Positions 17,621 through 26,177 of a DNA stretch of 64,000 nucleotides are shown here, one piece after another. Where the stretch lies: contig NZ_JAFEUM010000002.1 of the NCBI RefSeq assembly GCF_016900875.1, positions 248,001 to 312,000 of the forward strand, read 5' to 3'. Each line of letters opens with the position of its first letter. The stretch's first letter is position 1. The translations under genes and the position numbers were made by a program. The notes under the pieces are model-generated. The model was given only the letters and a program-made list of their open reading frames with translations. It was not told the DNA's origin and did not search any database. This stretch comes from Vibrio ulleungensis. GTDB taxonomy: Bacteria; Pseudomonadota; Gammaproteobacteria; Enterobacterales; Vibrionaceae.

Positions 17621-18163
17621 ATGAAAGGAATAATTTTCACTGAGTTTTTAGAGCTTGTCGAACAACAATTCGGTTTAGAAACATTAGATAAAGTACTCGA
17701 CCTTTCTGAAGATCAAGGTATTTACACCTCAGTAGGCAGTTACGATCATAAAAGTTTAGTTAAACTGATTGTCAATTTGAGTAAAACCACCGATATCCCA
17801 GCGGACGCCTTACAAGAAGTATTTGGTGAAACCGTTTTCATCAGTTTACTGAATACCCTACCTGATAATGCAGGCATTTTAGATTGCACACACTGCTTTG
17901 ACTTTGTTCGCCATGTAGAAGAATACATCCATGTAGAAGTGAAAAAACTGTACCCAGATGCTAACCCGCCGAAATTTGATTTTGTATCAGAAACAGAAAC
18001 ACAGCTGGTGTTCGATTACTCTAGTGCACGTTGCATGGGTCATGTCTGTATTGGGCTATTAAAAGGGTGCGCAAAACACTTTGACCAACAGATAGAGATT
18101 GGATCTCAATCGCTTAACGAGCAAGGAAGCGAAGTTCGATTTGTAGTTAATCTAATTGAATGA
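17621..18163 (+). CDS. H-NOX heme nitric-oxide sensor (HnoX-like)
   Basis: A 180-residue single-domain H-NOX protein that should bind heme and sense nitric oxide. It starts MKGIIFTEFLELVEQQFG and has VGSYDH near residue 40, the proximal heme ligand His104 in EEYIHVEVKKLYPDA, and the heme-propionate motif Y133-S-S-A-R137 (YxSxR). Three cysteines (138, 143, 150) follow that motif. AAGGAT precedes the ATG. It lies 20 bp upstream of a hybrid histidine kinase, the usual partner of H-NOX in proteobacteria; NO-bound H-NOX typically inhibits the kinase. In Vibrio fischeri, HnoX with its kinase HahK is reported to lower syp-dependent biofilm; here the pair lies immediately beside the syp genes. Confidence 0.93.
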   Translation: MKGIIFTEFLELVEQQFGLETLDKVLDLSEDQGIYTSVGSYDHKSLVKLIVNLSKTTDIPADALQEVFGETVFISLLNTLPDNAGILDCTHCFDFVRHVEEYIHVEVKKLYPDANPPKFDFVSETETQLVFDYSSARCMGHVCIGLLKGCAKHFDQQIEIGSQSLNEQGSEVRFVVNLIE

Positions 18164-18183
18164 GTATCTGTTAAGGATTAGGC

Positions 18184-19914
18184 GTGGAAAACAAAGTACC
18201 CAAGGCGCAAAATAACACCGTTTCAACTCGCGCTCTTGAGCGTAAGTTAGCGCGAGAAATAGCCTCACGAAAACAGGCTGAGCAGTTGTTAGAGCAAAAA
18301 AGTCTAGAATTATTTCAAGCGAATCAAAAACTTGAAGTCGCGGTTGCTCAGCTCGAACGTTCGTCTCAGCAGAACATGCTTAAACTTGAGTTTCAGCAAC
18401 ATATAGATGCGTTGCTCATTTACTTTGGTAGAGCCTTTCTAAACCATCACTTAGACGACGTTTTAATCTCGAACTTAGTCCGAAGACTCACCCAAACCCC
18501 GCTTATTTGTTCCAGTTACGTCAAGCTTAACCCTAAACTCAATCTCGAGTTACAAAAGCCACATTACGGCTCTAGTGCCATTGCGAAAGACGTTGCCGAA
18601 ACCCAATGGCAAGATCGCGTGTTGCATATTCGACTGATGGCTAAGCAAGAAGACATTGGTATTCTGAGTATAGAAGTCATAGAAACCGACTATGATTTAG
18701 AGTTTGTTCAGCGCTCATTTCAATTAGTTGCGGCCCTCTTGGCTGGTGCGGTAAACCGGCAGCTTATTATTGATAGAAACATCGAATCTCGTAAAAAAGC
18801 CGAGCAGTCAGAGCAGTCTACTCGTGATTTCTTAGCGATGATTAATCATGAATTACGAACCCCGCTCAATGGCCTATTGGGTAGCGCAGAATTATTGTCT
18901 CAAACCCCGCTCGATGCTCAGCAAGATGTTTTACTCAACAACTTGTCACAATCTGGTCAGTTTTTAAGGGTCATCATTAACGACCTGCTCGACTTCAGCA
19001 AGATTAACACTGGTATGTTTGAGCTGATCCCGAACAACTTTGAAATGTGCAGCTTAATTAACACGTTACGCAGTATATTTTCCCCAAAAGCCATCGAAAA
19101 ATCCTTAGAGTTTTGTATCGACGGTGACACGTCGCTACCAAGTCTCGTCAATGGAGATCGTGAGCGTATAACCCAAGTGTTGGTTAACCTCATCGGCAAC
19201 GCTATACGTTTCACAGACCGTGGTTTTGTCTCCGTTAAGTTTAGTTGGCATAACAACATATTAAGCTTTGAAGTTAGTGACAGTGGTATTGGGATCAATG
19301 CTTCTGATTTTGATAAATTATTTCAACCTTTCACTCAGGCCGATCGATCAAGCAAACGCAATTTTGAGGGAACAGGGCTTGGGTTAGCAATATGTAATCA
19401 ATTGCTCGAATTAATGGGTGGAGACATTCAGTTTGAAAGCGAAGTGAATGTAGGGACTCGCTTTTACGGTCACTTACCACTGCATAAGGCAGAGCAATCG
19501 GCGCCTTCCCTTGCCCAAATAACCAAACAACGCACCACGGAGTTACCGAAAAGCACCAAAATTTTGGTGGTCGAGGATATTACGGTAAACCAGATCATCA
19601 TCAAACAGATGTTAATCAAAATTGGAATCACCCCCGATATCATGCCCAGTGGTATCGACGCGCTCGACGCTGTCAAAGCAAGCCACTACGATTTGATCCT
19701 AATGGATTGCCGTATGCCAGGTATGGACGGATTTGAAACCACCAGCAAAATTCGACAGCTCGGATTCACTTTGCCAATCGTTGCCCTCACCGCTAGCACG
19801 ACAGCTGCAGAGCGCGAACTCTGCTTTGAATCAGGCATGGATGACATTTTAACCAAGCCGTATACATCGACTGAGCTCTCAAATGTCCTCTCAAAATGGT
19901 TATTAGACGAATAA
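18184..19914 (+). CDS. H-NOX-associated hybrid histidine kinase (HahK-like)
   Basis: A 576-residue cytoplasmic hybrid kinase, started at GTG after TTAAGGAT. Order: N-terminal coiled coil (residues 15-65), a GAF-like sensory region without recognisable cofactor motif (about 70-195), HisKA with phospho-acceptor His222 (FLAMINHELRTPLNG), ATPase domain with VLVNLIGNA, SDSGIGI and GTGLGL boxes, and a C-terminal receiver with Asp508 (LILMDCRMPGMDGFE). There are no membrane helices and no HPt domain. It follows the H-NOX gene by 20 bp and precedes sypA. Because it ends in a receiver, it needs a separate HPt protein to reach a DNA-binding regulator; one is encoded between sypD and sypG. Confidence 0.92.
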   Translation: MENKVPKAQNNTVSTRALERKLAREIASRKQAEQLLEQKSLELFQANQKLEVAVAQLERSSQQNMLKLEFQQHIDALLIYFGRAFLNHHLDDVLISNLVRRLTQTPLICSSYVKLNPKLNLELQKPHYGSSAIAKDVAETQWQDRVLHIRLMAKQEDIGILSIEVIETDYDLEFVQRSFQLVAALLAGAVNRQLIIDRNIESRKKAEQSEQSTRDFLAMINHELRTPLNGLLGSAELLSQTPLDAQQDVLLNNLSQSGQFLRVIINDLLDFSKINTGMFELIPNNFEMCSLINTLRSIFSPKAIEKSLEFCIDGDTSLPSLVNGDRERITQVLVNLIGNAIRFTDRGFVSVKFSWHNNILSFEVSDSGIGINASDFDKLFQPFTQADRSSKRNFEGTGLGLAICNQLLELMGGDIQFESEVNVGTRFYGHLPLHKAEQSAPSLAQITKQRTTELPKSTKILVVEDITVNQIIIKQMLIKIGITPDIMPSGIDALDAVKASHYDLILMDCRMPGMDGFETTSKIRQLGFTLPIVALTASTTAAERELCFESGMDDILTKPYTSTELSNVLSKWLLDE

Positions 19915-19943
19915 TCAAAATGAGAATAGACCAACAAGCCTAT

Positions 19944-19958
19944 TTCTCAATATGAGAA
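19944..19958. promoter_or_regulatory. SypG-box upstream of sypA
   Basis: TTCTCA-ATA-TGAGAA, a perfect 6-bp inverted repeat. The TTCTCA half agrees with the SypG enhancer element known from V. fischeri (from memory). Its centre is 48 bp upstream of the -24 GG. An extra half site TGAGAA lies at 19921-19926. Confidence 0.75.
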
Positions 19959-19997
19959 ATAGTCCATAAGCCGTTGAATATAAAATAAAATATATTT

Positions 19998-20013
19998 TGG
20001 CACGTAATCTGCT
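19998..20013 (+). promoter_or_regulatory. Sigma-54 promoter of sypA
   Basis: TGGCACGTAATCTGCT, with GG and GC separated by 10 bp, is a good match to the -24/-12 consensus TGGCACG-N4-TTGCW. It lies 45 bp before the sypA ATG. Confidence 0.82.
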
Positions 20014-20057
20014 CTAACTACATTGCATTCGCAAGAACACAGTTAGGAGACAGGATT

Positions 20058-20384
20058 ATGGAACTGCAAATTACCCCAGTAGATAACACCTCGCTATCGC
20101 TCTGTGTCATTGGAGACTTTGACGCTCAAACCATAAAAGAAGCGCAAGTCTGTATCGATAAGCTACTTACCGACGACAGCCATGAGCACATCACCATCGA
20201 TCTCGAACACGTCGATTTTCTCGATACCTCTGGCATTGGCACCATTGTCTACTTTTATAAGCGCCTTTATGAACGTAATAGAAGTTTGAGCATCTGTAAT
20301 GCTCATGGACAACCGCTAAAAATGATGGAATTGCTTCGAATCGGTCAGGCAATCCCATTAAACGCTGTAGCAACACAGGTATAG
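20058..20384 (+). CDS. sypA: SypA, STAS-domain biofilm regulator
   Basis: A 108-residue single STAS-domain protein like anti-sigma-factor antagonists. The phosphorylatable serine of the family is Ser58 in VDFLDTSGIGTIVYFYKRL. In V. fischeri, SypA promotes biofilm formation and is switched by serine phosphorylation by SypE. No SypE-type kinase/phosphatase is encoded in this window, so how this serine is controlled here is open. AGGAGA precedes the ATG. First gene of the sigma-54 driven sypA unit. Confidence 0.9.
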   Translation: MELQITPVDNTSLSLCVIGDFDAQTIKEAQVCIDKLLTDDSHEHITIDLEHVDFLDTSGIGTIVYFYKRLYERNRSLSICNAHGQPLKMMELLRIGQAIPLNAVATQV

Positions 20385-20459
20385 CACTACAGCTATTTCA
20401 CCCAAACTTTTTCGACACAGTAATAATCAACAACATTGCGCTCAACGGAGAACGACAGT

Positions 20460-21275
20460 ATGGCTAATCTAACTATAAAGAACGTGTCTGTATCAATGCT
20501 GGCTGCAACCGTCATCGGTTGCACCAGCTACCCTGACCACGGCCAAGGTGGTTTAGGTGAATTTGCCTCTGCGTCAGACTTCTCTCCCGTGATGCCCGAT
20601 GAGCCAATGGGACCAGAGCATGGTCTACGTTTTGACTTTCATTTAGCCAAACTGCATTTGGACTCCTTGATCCAAAAAGGCGCAGAGTGGTGTTTTCCCG
20701 CAGCCGTAGTGCAAGCAAAAACCAAAGAAAATCGCATTGTACGAGAGCTTGAAGGACAACTGCTTCTTGATGCGGCAAACGACATTGTGATTCAGAGAAA
20801 AAACCTAGCCAAACTGGAAAATCAGCTCGATTACGTGCGCTCTCAAGCGAGTTGCGTCCCACCAGAACATAATGCTGCATTTCAAAACGAAGTTGCCGTG
20901 ATCACCGAACTGGTAGAGCTGCTGAATATTGATAATCAGTTTGCTATCGACTCGATTGAGATTAATCCAAAGTACATGGGTCACCTAGCCAAAGCGACTA
21001 CATTGCTTAACCAATATCCCAACTTAAATTTACGTGTGACCGGGCACGCTGATGTCACTGGCGATGCTCAATACAACGATAAGCTCGCAATGGGTCGCGC
21101 AGACCAAGTCAAACGCTACTTAACTGTGTTTGGTCTACCACCTATGCGCATTCAAACCCTTTCTGTTGGCGATACGCTACCTCTTTTTGAAGGTGAGAGC
21201 GCGGCAACCAAATTGACTAACCGCCGAGTCAGCATTGATGTTGTATCGACCAGTTCGACAGGAGGCAACCAATGA
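20460..21275 (+). CDS. sypB: SypB, OmpA-family lipoprotein
   Basis: A 271-residue outer-membrane lipoprotein. The signal peptide ends in a lipobox (ATVIGC), an alpha-helical linker fills residues 65-150, and the C-terminal OmpA/MotB peptidoglycan-binding domain carries LRVTGHADVTGDAQYNDKLA and LTNRRVSIDV. The ATG at 20460 is preferred to an upstream TTG because GGAG lies nine bases before it and the signal peptide then starts normally. The stop overlaps the sypC start as ATGA. It probably anchors the export apparatus to the cell wall (inference). Confidence 0.85.
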   Translation: MANLTIKNVSVSMLAATVIGCTSYPDHGQGGLGEFASASDFSPVMPDEPMGPEHGLRFDFHLAKLHLDSLIQKGAEWCFPAAVVQAKTKENRIVRELEGQLLLDAANDIVIQRKNLAKLENQLDYVRSQASCVPPEHNAAFQNEVAVITELVELLNIDNQFAIDSIEINPKYMGHLAKATTLLNQYPNLNLRVTGHADVTGDAQYNDKLAMGRADQVKRYLTVFGLPPMRIQTLSVGDTLPLFEGESAATKLTNRRVSIDVVSTSSTGGNQ

Positions 21276-23383
21276 GCACCTTACACCTTACACTCACCCT
21301 GATTCGTCGCATCGCAATCATTGCCGTGTTAATCAGCTGCTCTGCTTTTGCCAGCGCAAACTCAGTACAAATTGGCGATAGCGTGCAGATTAACCTACCC
21401 GGTGAAGCCAGTTTAAATAGAGCCTTTCAGGTGGATAAAACAGGCCGAATTGAGCTGCCTGAAGTTGGACCGATATACGTTGCTGGTTACAAAGATGACC
21501 AATTGGACAAAGCAGTGCGCGAGCAATTGAGCCAAGCCTACCGAGATCTCAACACATTGAGAGTGTTTGTGGCTAAGCGACAAATCTTGATTTCAGTGCA
21601 AGGTTACGTGCAAAACCCAGGTGAATATACTCTGGCTGACAACGCGACCGTACAAATGGCGATTTACGCCGCAGGTGGCTTGCGTGCTGGTGCGCAATTA
21701 GACCGCCTTCAGCTAAAGCGAGCTGGAGAAGTAAAACTATTTAACTATAAGCAGTTTTTAGATACGGGTGTGAACAACACACTGCCTAAGCTGGCTTCAT
21801 TGGATACATTGTTTATCCCAGCATCCCCGCTTGTCGGCAACATTGAACAAGAATTTGACGCCGCCAAGCTTGCCAATGCCGGTGACAGCGCCGACAGCCG
21901 CACCGCAATTAAAGTCTTTGGTGAGGTGAATGCGCCTGGCTCTTTTAGCTACAAACAAGAGATGAACTTAGTGGACTTGTTGATGCGCTCAGGCGGCGTA
22001 ACTCGCTACGCCAGTGTAGAGCAGATCCGCGTGATTTCGGGTAACACCCCAGCCTTGTTTAACTTGAAACGCTATTTAGACACAGGCGACGAGAGCCTAT
22101 TACCTAACATCGAAGCTGGCGCGACTGTATTTGTTCCAAAAATGGAAGAAGAGATCAAATCTGGCGCCAATACTGTGTATGTGATGGGAGAAGTGGCTTT
22201 TCCTGGTGCCTATGAGGGAAACAAAGGCGCAACCTTTATGGATATTCTGGCAAACGCAGGCGGCCCAACGCGCTTTGCAGAATCTCGTCAAATTAGGCTA
22301 ATTAAAGCAAATGGTCGCGTTATTCGTTTTGACCTTACTGCCTATTCAGAAGGGCTGACCAATCAAATGCCTCCTGAAATTGAAGCGGGTGACGCACTAT
22401 TTGTCCCTGAAAAAACCGACATGAATGAGAAGTCATGGCTTAAAGTGGCTCCGAGTCGAGCAGTGAAAGTGATTGGTGAAGTTGTTAGACCTGGACGCAT
22501 TGAATGGTCCAGTGAGATGGATCTAATGGATTTGCTGGCTCACGTTGGCGGCCCTACCTTGCGCGCCGATACCACAAAAATTGAGATTGCTTCAGGACGT
22601 GGACCTGTAGTGATATTCGACCTCGACAACTACATCAAAAACGGCGCTCAGGCGAGTGAGCTTCCTCAAATTTCGGCGGGTGCTATCGTCCGAGTACACG
22701 ACTTACCACAAGATCCATCTGACAATAAATCCCAGTGGGTTCGTCAAAGCTCTGATGCGTCAATTTATGTCTTCGGACAAGTTAACTCTCCAGGTCGCTA
22801 CCGCTTCACCAAAGAGATGCACTTTCTCGACATTTTATCAGCCGCGGATGGCCCAACTAAAGATGCCGATATTCACAATGTTCGCGTAACTCATCGCAAC
22901 AAGGCACACGCGCAAGTAAGCAAACTCAATCTATCGCTTTACTTTGAAACAGGGGACGAATCACTATTGCCTGTTGTCGTACCGGGAGACACTATCTACA
23001 TTCCAGAGAAATCTAAAAACTGGCTCGATACTCCTAAAGAGACCACCGTACGCGTGTTAGGAGCAGTAAATAACCCCGGCCGCTATAACTTTGATGACAA
23101 CATGACAATTCTAGATTTGCTTGCCGAAGCTGGAGGCACCAGCGAGTTTGCCTATCTAGAAAAGATCAGCATTGTGAACCTATCATGTTGTCAAAACCAA
23201 GCACGCATTTTTGACCTTATCGAGTTTAGTAAAACGGCTAACTTTAGACAGCTTCCTGTTATACGCGCAGGTGATACGGTATATGTTCCTCATGAAAAAG
23301 AAAGCTTTGCTCAAAAGGCTCGCAACAGCCTAGATGATGTATTCAAAATCGTAACCACAATCGTCTTAATTGGAGCGCTATAA
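21272..23383 (+). CDS. sypC: SypC, polysaccharide export outer-membrane protein (Wza-like, SLBB repeats)
   Basis: A 703-residue exporter component. After a signal peptide (a lipobox-like LISC is followed by a possible signal peptidase I site at ASA-N) comes a Poly_export domain (VQIGDSVQINLPGE) and six SLBB-type repeats, each opening with a GxVxxPG motif: QGYVQNPG, FGEVNAPG, MGEVAFPG, IGEVVRPG, FGQVNSPG and LGAVNNPG. A C-terminal hydrophobic stretch (residues 690-703) may cross the outer membrane. It should form the channel through which the Syp polysaccharide leaves the cell. Coupled to sypB (ATGA overlap) and sypD (TAATG overlap). Confidence 0.9.
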   Translation: MSTLHLTLTLIRRIAIIAVLISCSAFASANSVQIGDSVQINLPGEASLNRAFQVDKTGRIELPEVGPIYVAGYKDDQLDKAVREQLSQAYRDLNTLRVFVAKRQILISVQGYVQNPGEYTLADNATVQMAIYAAGGLRAGAQLDRLQLKRAGEVKLFNYKQFLDTGVNNTLPKLASLDTLFIPASPLVGNIEQEFDAAKLANAGDSADSRTAIKVFGEVNAPGSFSYKQEMNLVDLLMRSGGVTRYASVEQIRVISGNTPALFNLKRYLDTGDESLLPNIEAGATVFVPKMEEEIKSGANTVYVMGEVAFPGAYEGNKGATFMDILANAGGPTRFAESRQIRLIKANGRVIRFDLTAYSEGLTNQMPPEIEAGDALFVPEKTDMNEKSWLKVAPSRAVKVIGEVVRPGRIEWSSEMDLMDLLAHVGGPTLRADTTKIEIASGRGPVVIFDLDNYIKNGAQASELPQISAGAIVRVHDLPQDPSDNKSQWVRQSSDASIYVFGQVNSPGRYRFTKEMHFLDILSAADGPTKDADIHNVRVTHRNKAHAQVSKLNLSLYFETGDESLLPVVVPGDTIYIPEKSKNWLDTPKETTVRVLGAVNNPGRYNFDDNMTILDLLAEAGGTSEFAYLEKISIVNLSCCQNQARIFDLIEFSKTANFRQLPVIRAGDTVYVPHEKESFAQKARNSLDDVFKIVTTIVLIGAL

Positions 23384-24084
23384 TGAGCCTATCCGCAACC
23401 CTGTCAGAGATTGAACAAATCTTCATACAGCTAGAGCTGGATAAGATTGATACTGTATGCGTAACCGCGGACAAGTCGGGAGCAGGTGCGACTAGCGTTG
23501 CTATGGCTCTTACCGAGCGTTATTTGCTAGCAGGTTACAAAACATTGTTGGTCGACTTTAACCTGTTTAACCCCAGCTTTGATGCATTTGAATTGCCCGC
23601 AGAGACACAGGTGGAAGGCAGTACACCAGAGTTTATTCGCCATAATCAGAGTCAGCATTGTTTTTCTGGGATCCAGGCTCCCACGACACTAGACAGGCAA
23701 CTGGCGTTTAGAGATCCTATCAATCTATTGAAAAGCATTGAGAAATGGCAAGCTAAGTACGACAAAATTATCGTAGACAGCACTGCCTTAAACCAATGCA
23801 ACCAATCCAACATCCCCACGGTCACCATTGCAAATGTTGTCCAGGGGACACTATTGGTTGTGTCGGCAGGTAAAAGCAACACAAATGACCTTCACGACGC
23901 GACCGCACTGCTTAAAAAAGCCCACGCCAATGTATGCGGTATCATTCTAAATCAACATCAGCAAAACACATTGGCTGAGGAGATCGCCAATATTGTATCC
24001 CGAGTGCCTTTTGTGGGGTCTCGAGCCTCAAGCAAAATCAAGAGCTACCTAACAGGAAGTTCTCTGTTTCGCTACGGGGTCTAA
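23383..24084 (+). CDS. sypD: SypD, CpsD/Wzc-type BY-kinase-like ATPase with degenerate P-loop
   Basis: A 233-residue protein of the bacterial tyrosine-kinase/MinD-like ATPase fold that normally works with a Wzz-type membrane partner (here SypO) to control polymer export. The P-loop region reads TADKSGAGATSVA: the usual lysine of GK[ST] is Ala. The Walker A' region is LLVDFNLFNPS instead of DADLRRP. No tyrosine cluster is seen at the C-terminus (only two Tyr in the last 15 residues). Kinase activity is therefore doubtful, and it may be a regulatory relative. Translationally coupled to sypC. Confidence 0.8.
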   Translation: MSLSATLSEIEQIFIQLELDKIDTVCVTADKSGAGATSVAMALTERYLLAGYKTLLVDFNLFNPSFDAFELPAETQVEGSTPEFIRHNQSQHCFSGIQAPTTLDRQLAFRDPINLLKSIEKWQAKYDKIIVDSTALNQCNQSNIPTVTIANVVQGTLLVVSAGKSNTNDLHDATALLKKAHANVCGIILNQHQQNTLAEEIANIVSRVPFVGSRASSKIKSYLTGSSLFRYGV

Positions 24085-24172
24085 ATTATGACATCAAATT
24101 AGCCGACAAATTTGGTGCAATGCCATTTTTTGGGTTATCGTTCTGTATACCTTATCGACTAAGGAGGGTCGT

Positions 24173-24544
24173 ATGAGTTCTCAATCTCTACCAATTTTGG
24201 ACCACACTGTTCTTGAAAGGATCATCGAAGATACTGGTAGAGAAGTATTACCTCTTCTTTTCGAAAGCTATCGAGCCGAATCCAGTGACTGGATGAATAC
24301 GATCAATCAAGCCATCGTTGATAAAGATACCGAACAACTAGAATTTGGCGTTCATTCACTGGCCAGTACCTCTTTATCATTAGGGGTTTTGGCGCTTGGA
24401 CATACGGCTCGAAAAATGGAACACCTCTGTTTAGCAGGAAAACTCGATGAAGCCATTACACATCATCAGCATTTGGTTGGGCTGTTGCATTCATCACATC
24501 AAGCGCTTGAACAGTTTTCCAACGAACTCGGTAGTGACACCTAA
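24173..24544 (+). CDS. Stand-alone HPt phosphotransfer protein
   Basis: A 123-residue four-helix HPt protein. The phospho-acceptor is His61 in GVHSLASTSLSLG, matching the HSLKSSAxxxG pattern of the family (Lys replaced by Ala). The ribosome site AAGGAGGG is strong. It sits between sypD and sypG, where V. fischeri has sypE and sypF, and SypF carries an HPt domain at its C-terminus. This small protein probably replaces that domain, taking phosphate from the receiver of the H-NOX-associated kinase and passing it to SypG. Inferred from domain logic and position. Confidence 0.85.
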   Translation: MSSQSLPILDHTVLERIIEDTGREVLPLLFESYRAESSDWMNTINQAIVDKDTEQLEFGVHSLASTSLSLGVLALGHTARKMEHLCLAGKLDEAITHHQHLVGLLHSSHQALEQFSNELGSDT

Positions 24545-24600
24545 GCATATAGCCCTACTTTAAGGATTATATAGGTTAAGAATAGTGGTAAGGATACGTT

Positions 24601-26142
24601 ATGAGACCAAAGGTTTTGCTAGTAGAAGACTCCAATTCACTGGCTATTTTGTACCAACAGTATGTTAAAGATGAACCCTATGATCTGTTTCGGGTTGATA
24701 CTGGTGAAAAAGCGAAAGCATTTATTCGTGATCAACGCCCTGCCCTAATCATTCTCGATTTAAAGTTACCCGATACCTCTGGTGAAGAAATTCTTGACTG
24801 GATTGTTGCTGAACAGCTTCCTACTTCGGTGATCGTTGCAACCGCTCACGGCTCGGTAGATATTGCGGTTACCCTCATACAAAAGGGAGCCAATGACTTC
24901 CTCGAGAAGCCTATTCAAGCCGAACGACTAAAAACCTCTATTGCACTTCATCTAAAGCAATCCAAACTAGAAAAACTGATCACTAATTTCGAAACCAAAT
25001 TTGATCGCCATAACTTCCATGGCTTTATTGGTTCAAGTTTGCCCATGCAAGCGGTGTATAAAACCATTGAGAGCGCCGCACCCACCACAGCAAGTATCTT
25101 CATTAATGGTGAGAGTGGGACAGGTAAAGAAGTGTGCGCAGAGGCCATTCATAAACAAAGTACCCGCGCGAAACGCCCCTTTGTCGCGATTAACTGTGGC
25201 GCAATCCCAAAAGACTTAATGGAAAGCGAGATATTTGGGCACGTTAAAGGTGCGTTCACCGGCGCAACCTCCGATCGAAAAGGCGCTGCGCAACAGGCCG
25301 ATGGCGGGACGCTGTTTTTGGATGAACTGTGTGAAATGGAGCTAGAAATGCAGAAGAAATTACTGCGTTTTTTGCAAACAGGACGATTTACCCCCCTTGG
25401 TGGGAGCAAAGAAATTCAGGTAGATCTTCGCATCTTGTGCGCCACCAACCGAGACCCTATGGTTGAAGTTAGAGAAGGTCGTTTTCGTGAAGATTTGTAC
25501 TATCGCGTCCACGTCATTCCAATCGATATGCCACCACTTAGAGAGCGCGGAAAGGACATTATTACTTTAGCGGAACATTTTGTGAAACTGTACGCCAAGC
25601 AAGACGGCAAGCAGTTTTCTAAAATAAGCAGTAACGTTAAACATGTCATGTCGAGCTACTATTGGCCAGGAAACGTCCGCCAGCTTCAAAATATTGTGCG
25701 CAATATCATCGTGTTAAACGACGGTAAAACGGTTGAGTTAGAGCACCTTCCGCCACCGCTCAATAAACAAACCGCAACCGGTGCCCAAGCCTCAGAACAC
25801 GCTAAGTCTGCGATTATGGGGGCCAGTTTTACTGATTCAATCGTCTCTCCGGCAATATCTCCACCCGCTGTTGAACACAACACGCCGCTAGGAACTAACG
25901 AGACTATATCCGCTGACGTTGTGGCTCCACAACCATCCGCCGAGATGATGGACGAACCGCTGCCACAGTCAACACCGAGACCGGTTAGACCGATGTGGGA
26001 AGTAGAAAGAGAAACCATACAAAATGCTATCGCATACTGCGATGGTAACGTCATTAACGCAGCAGTGCTGCTAGATTTGAGCCCTGCTACGGTGTATCGA
26101 AAAAAACAGCAGTGGGAAGCACAAGAGAGCGAGATAGAGTAA
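24601..26142 (+). CDS. sypG: SypG, sigma-54-dependent response regulator
   Basis: A 513-residue NtrC-family activator of syp transcription. Receiver domain with phospho-acceptor Asp53 (IILDLKLPDTSGEE); AAA+ domain with Walker A GESGTGKE, the sigma-54 contact loop GAFTGA and Walker B GGTLFLDE; a long proline-rich linker (about 390-470); and a C-terminal Fis-type helix-turn-helix (NAIAYCDGNVINAAVLLDLS). It should bind the TTCTCA-N3-TGAGAA boxes in front of sypA, sypI, sypM and sypP. AAGGAT precedes the ATG. Its stop lies within the possible N-terminus of sypH, so the two are coupled. Confidence 0.94.
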   Translation: MRPKVLLVEDSNSLAILYQQYVKDEPYDLFRVDTGEKAKAFIRDQRPALIILDLKLPDTSGEEILDWIVAEQLPTSVIVATAHGSVDIAVTLIQKGANDFLEKPIQAERLKTSIALHLKQSKLEKLITNFETKFDRHNFHGFIGSSLPMQAVYKTIESAAPTTASIFINGESGTGKEVCAEAIHKQSTRAKRPFVAINCGAIPKDLMESEIFGHVKGAFTGATSDRKGAAQQADGGTLFLDELCEMELEMQKKLLRFLQTGRFTPLGGSKEIQVDLRILCATNRDPMVEVREGRFREDLYYRVHVIPIDMPPLRERGKDIITLAEHFVKLYAKQDGKQFSKISSNVKHVMSSYYWPGNVRQLQNIVRNIIVLNDGKTVELEHLPPPLNKQTATGAQASEHAKSAIMGASFTDSIVSPAISPPAVEHNTPLGTNETISADVVAPQPSAEMMDEPLPQSTPRPVRPMWEVERETIQNAIAYCDGNVINAAVLLDLSPATVYRKKQQWEAQESEIE

Positions 26143-26177
26143 TGCAGTTCACCTCATCCTATCGCGGAGGAAGTAAC

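Noticed and set aside
24175..24192. TTCTCA sequence at the start of the HPt gene
   Set aside because: Only a half site (TTCTCAATCTCT), not palindromic, and no sigma-54 promoter follows; it encodes Ser-Gln within the HPt start.
25686..26054. 122-codon antisense frame within sypG
   Set aside because: Shadow frame opposite the linker region of sypG; no ribosome site or recognised motif.
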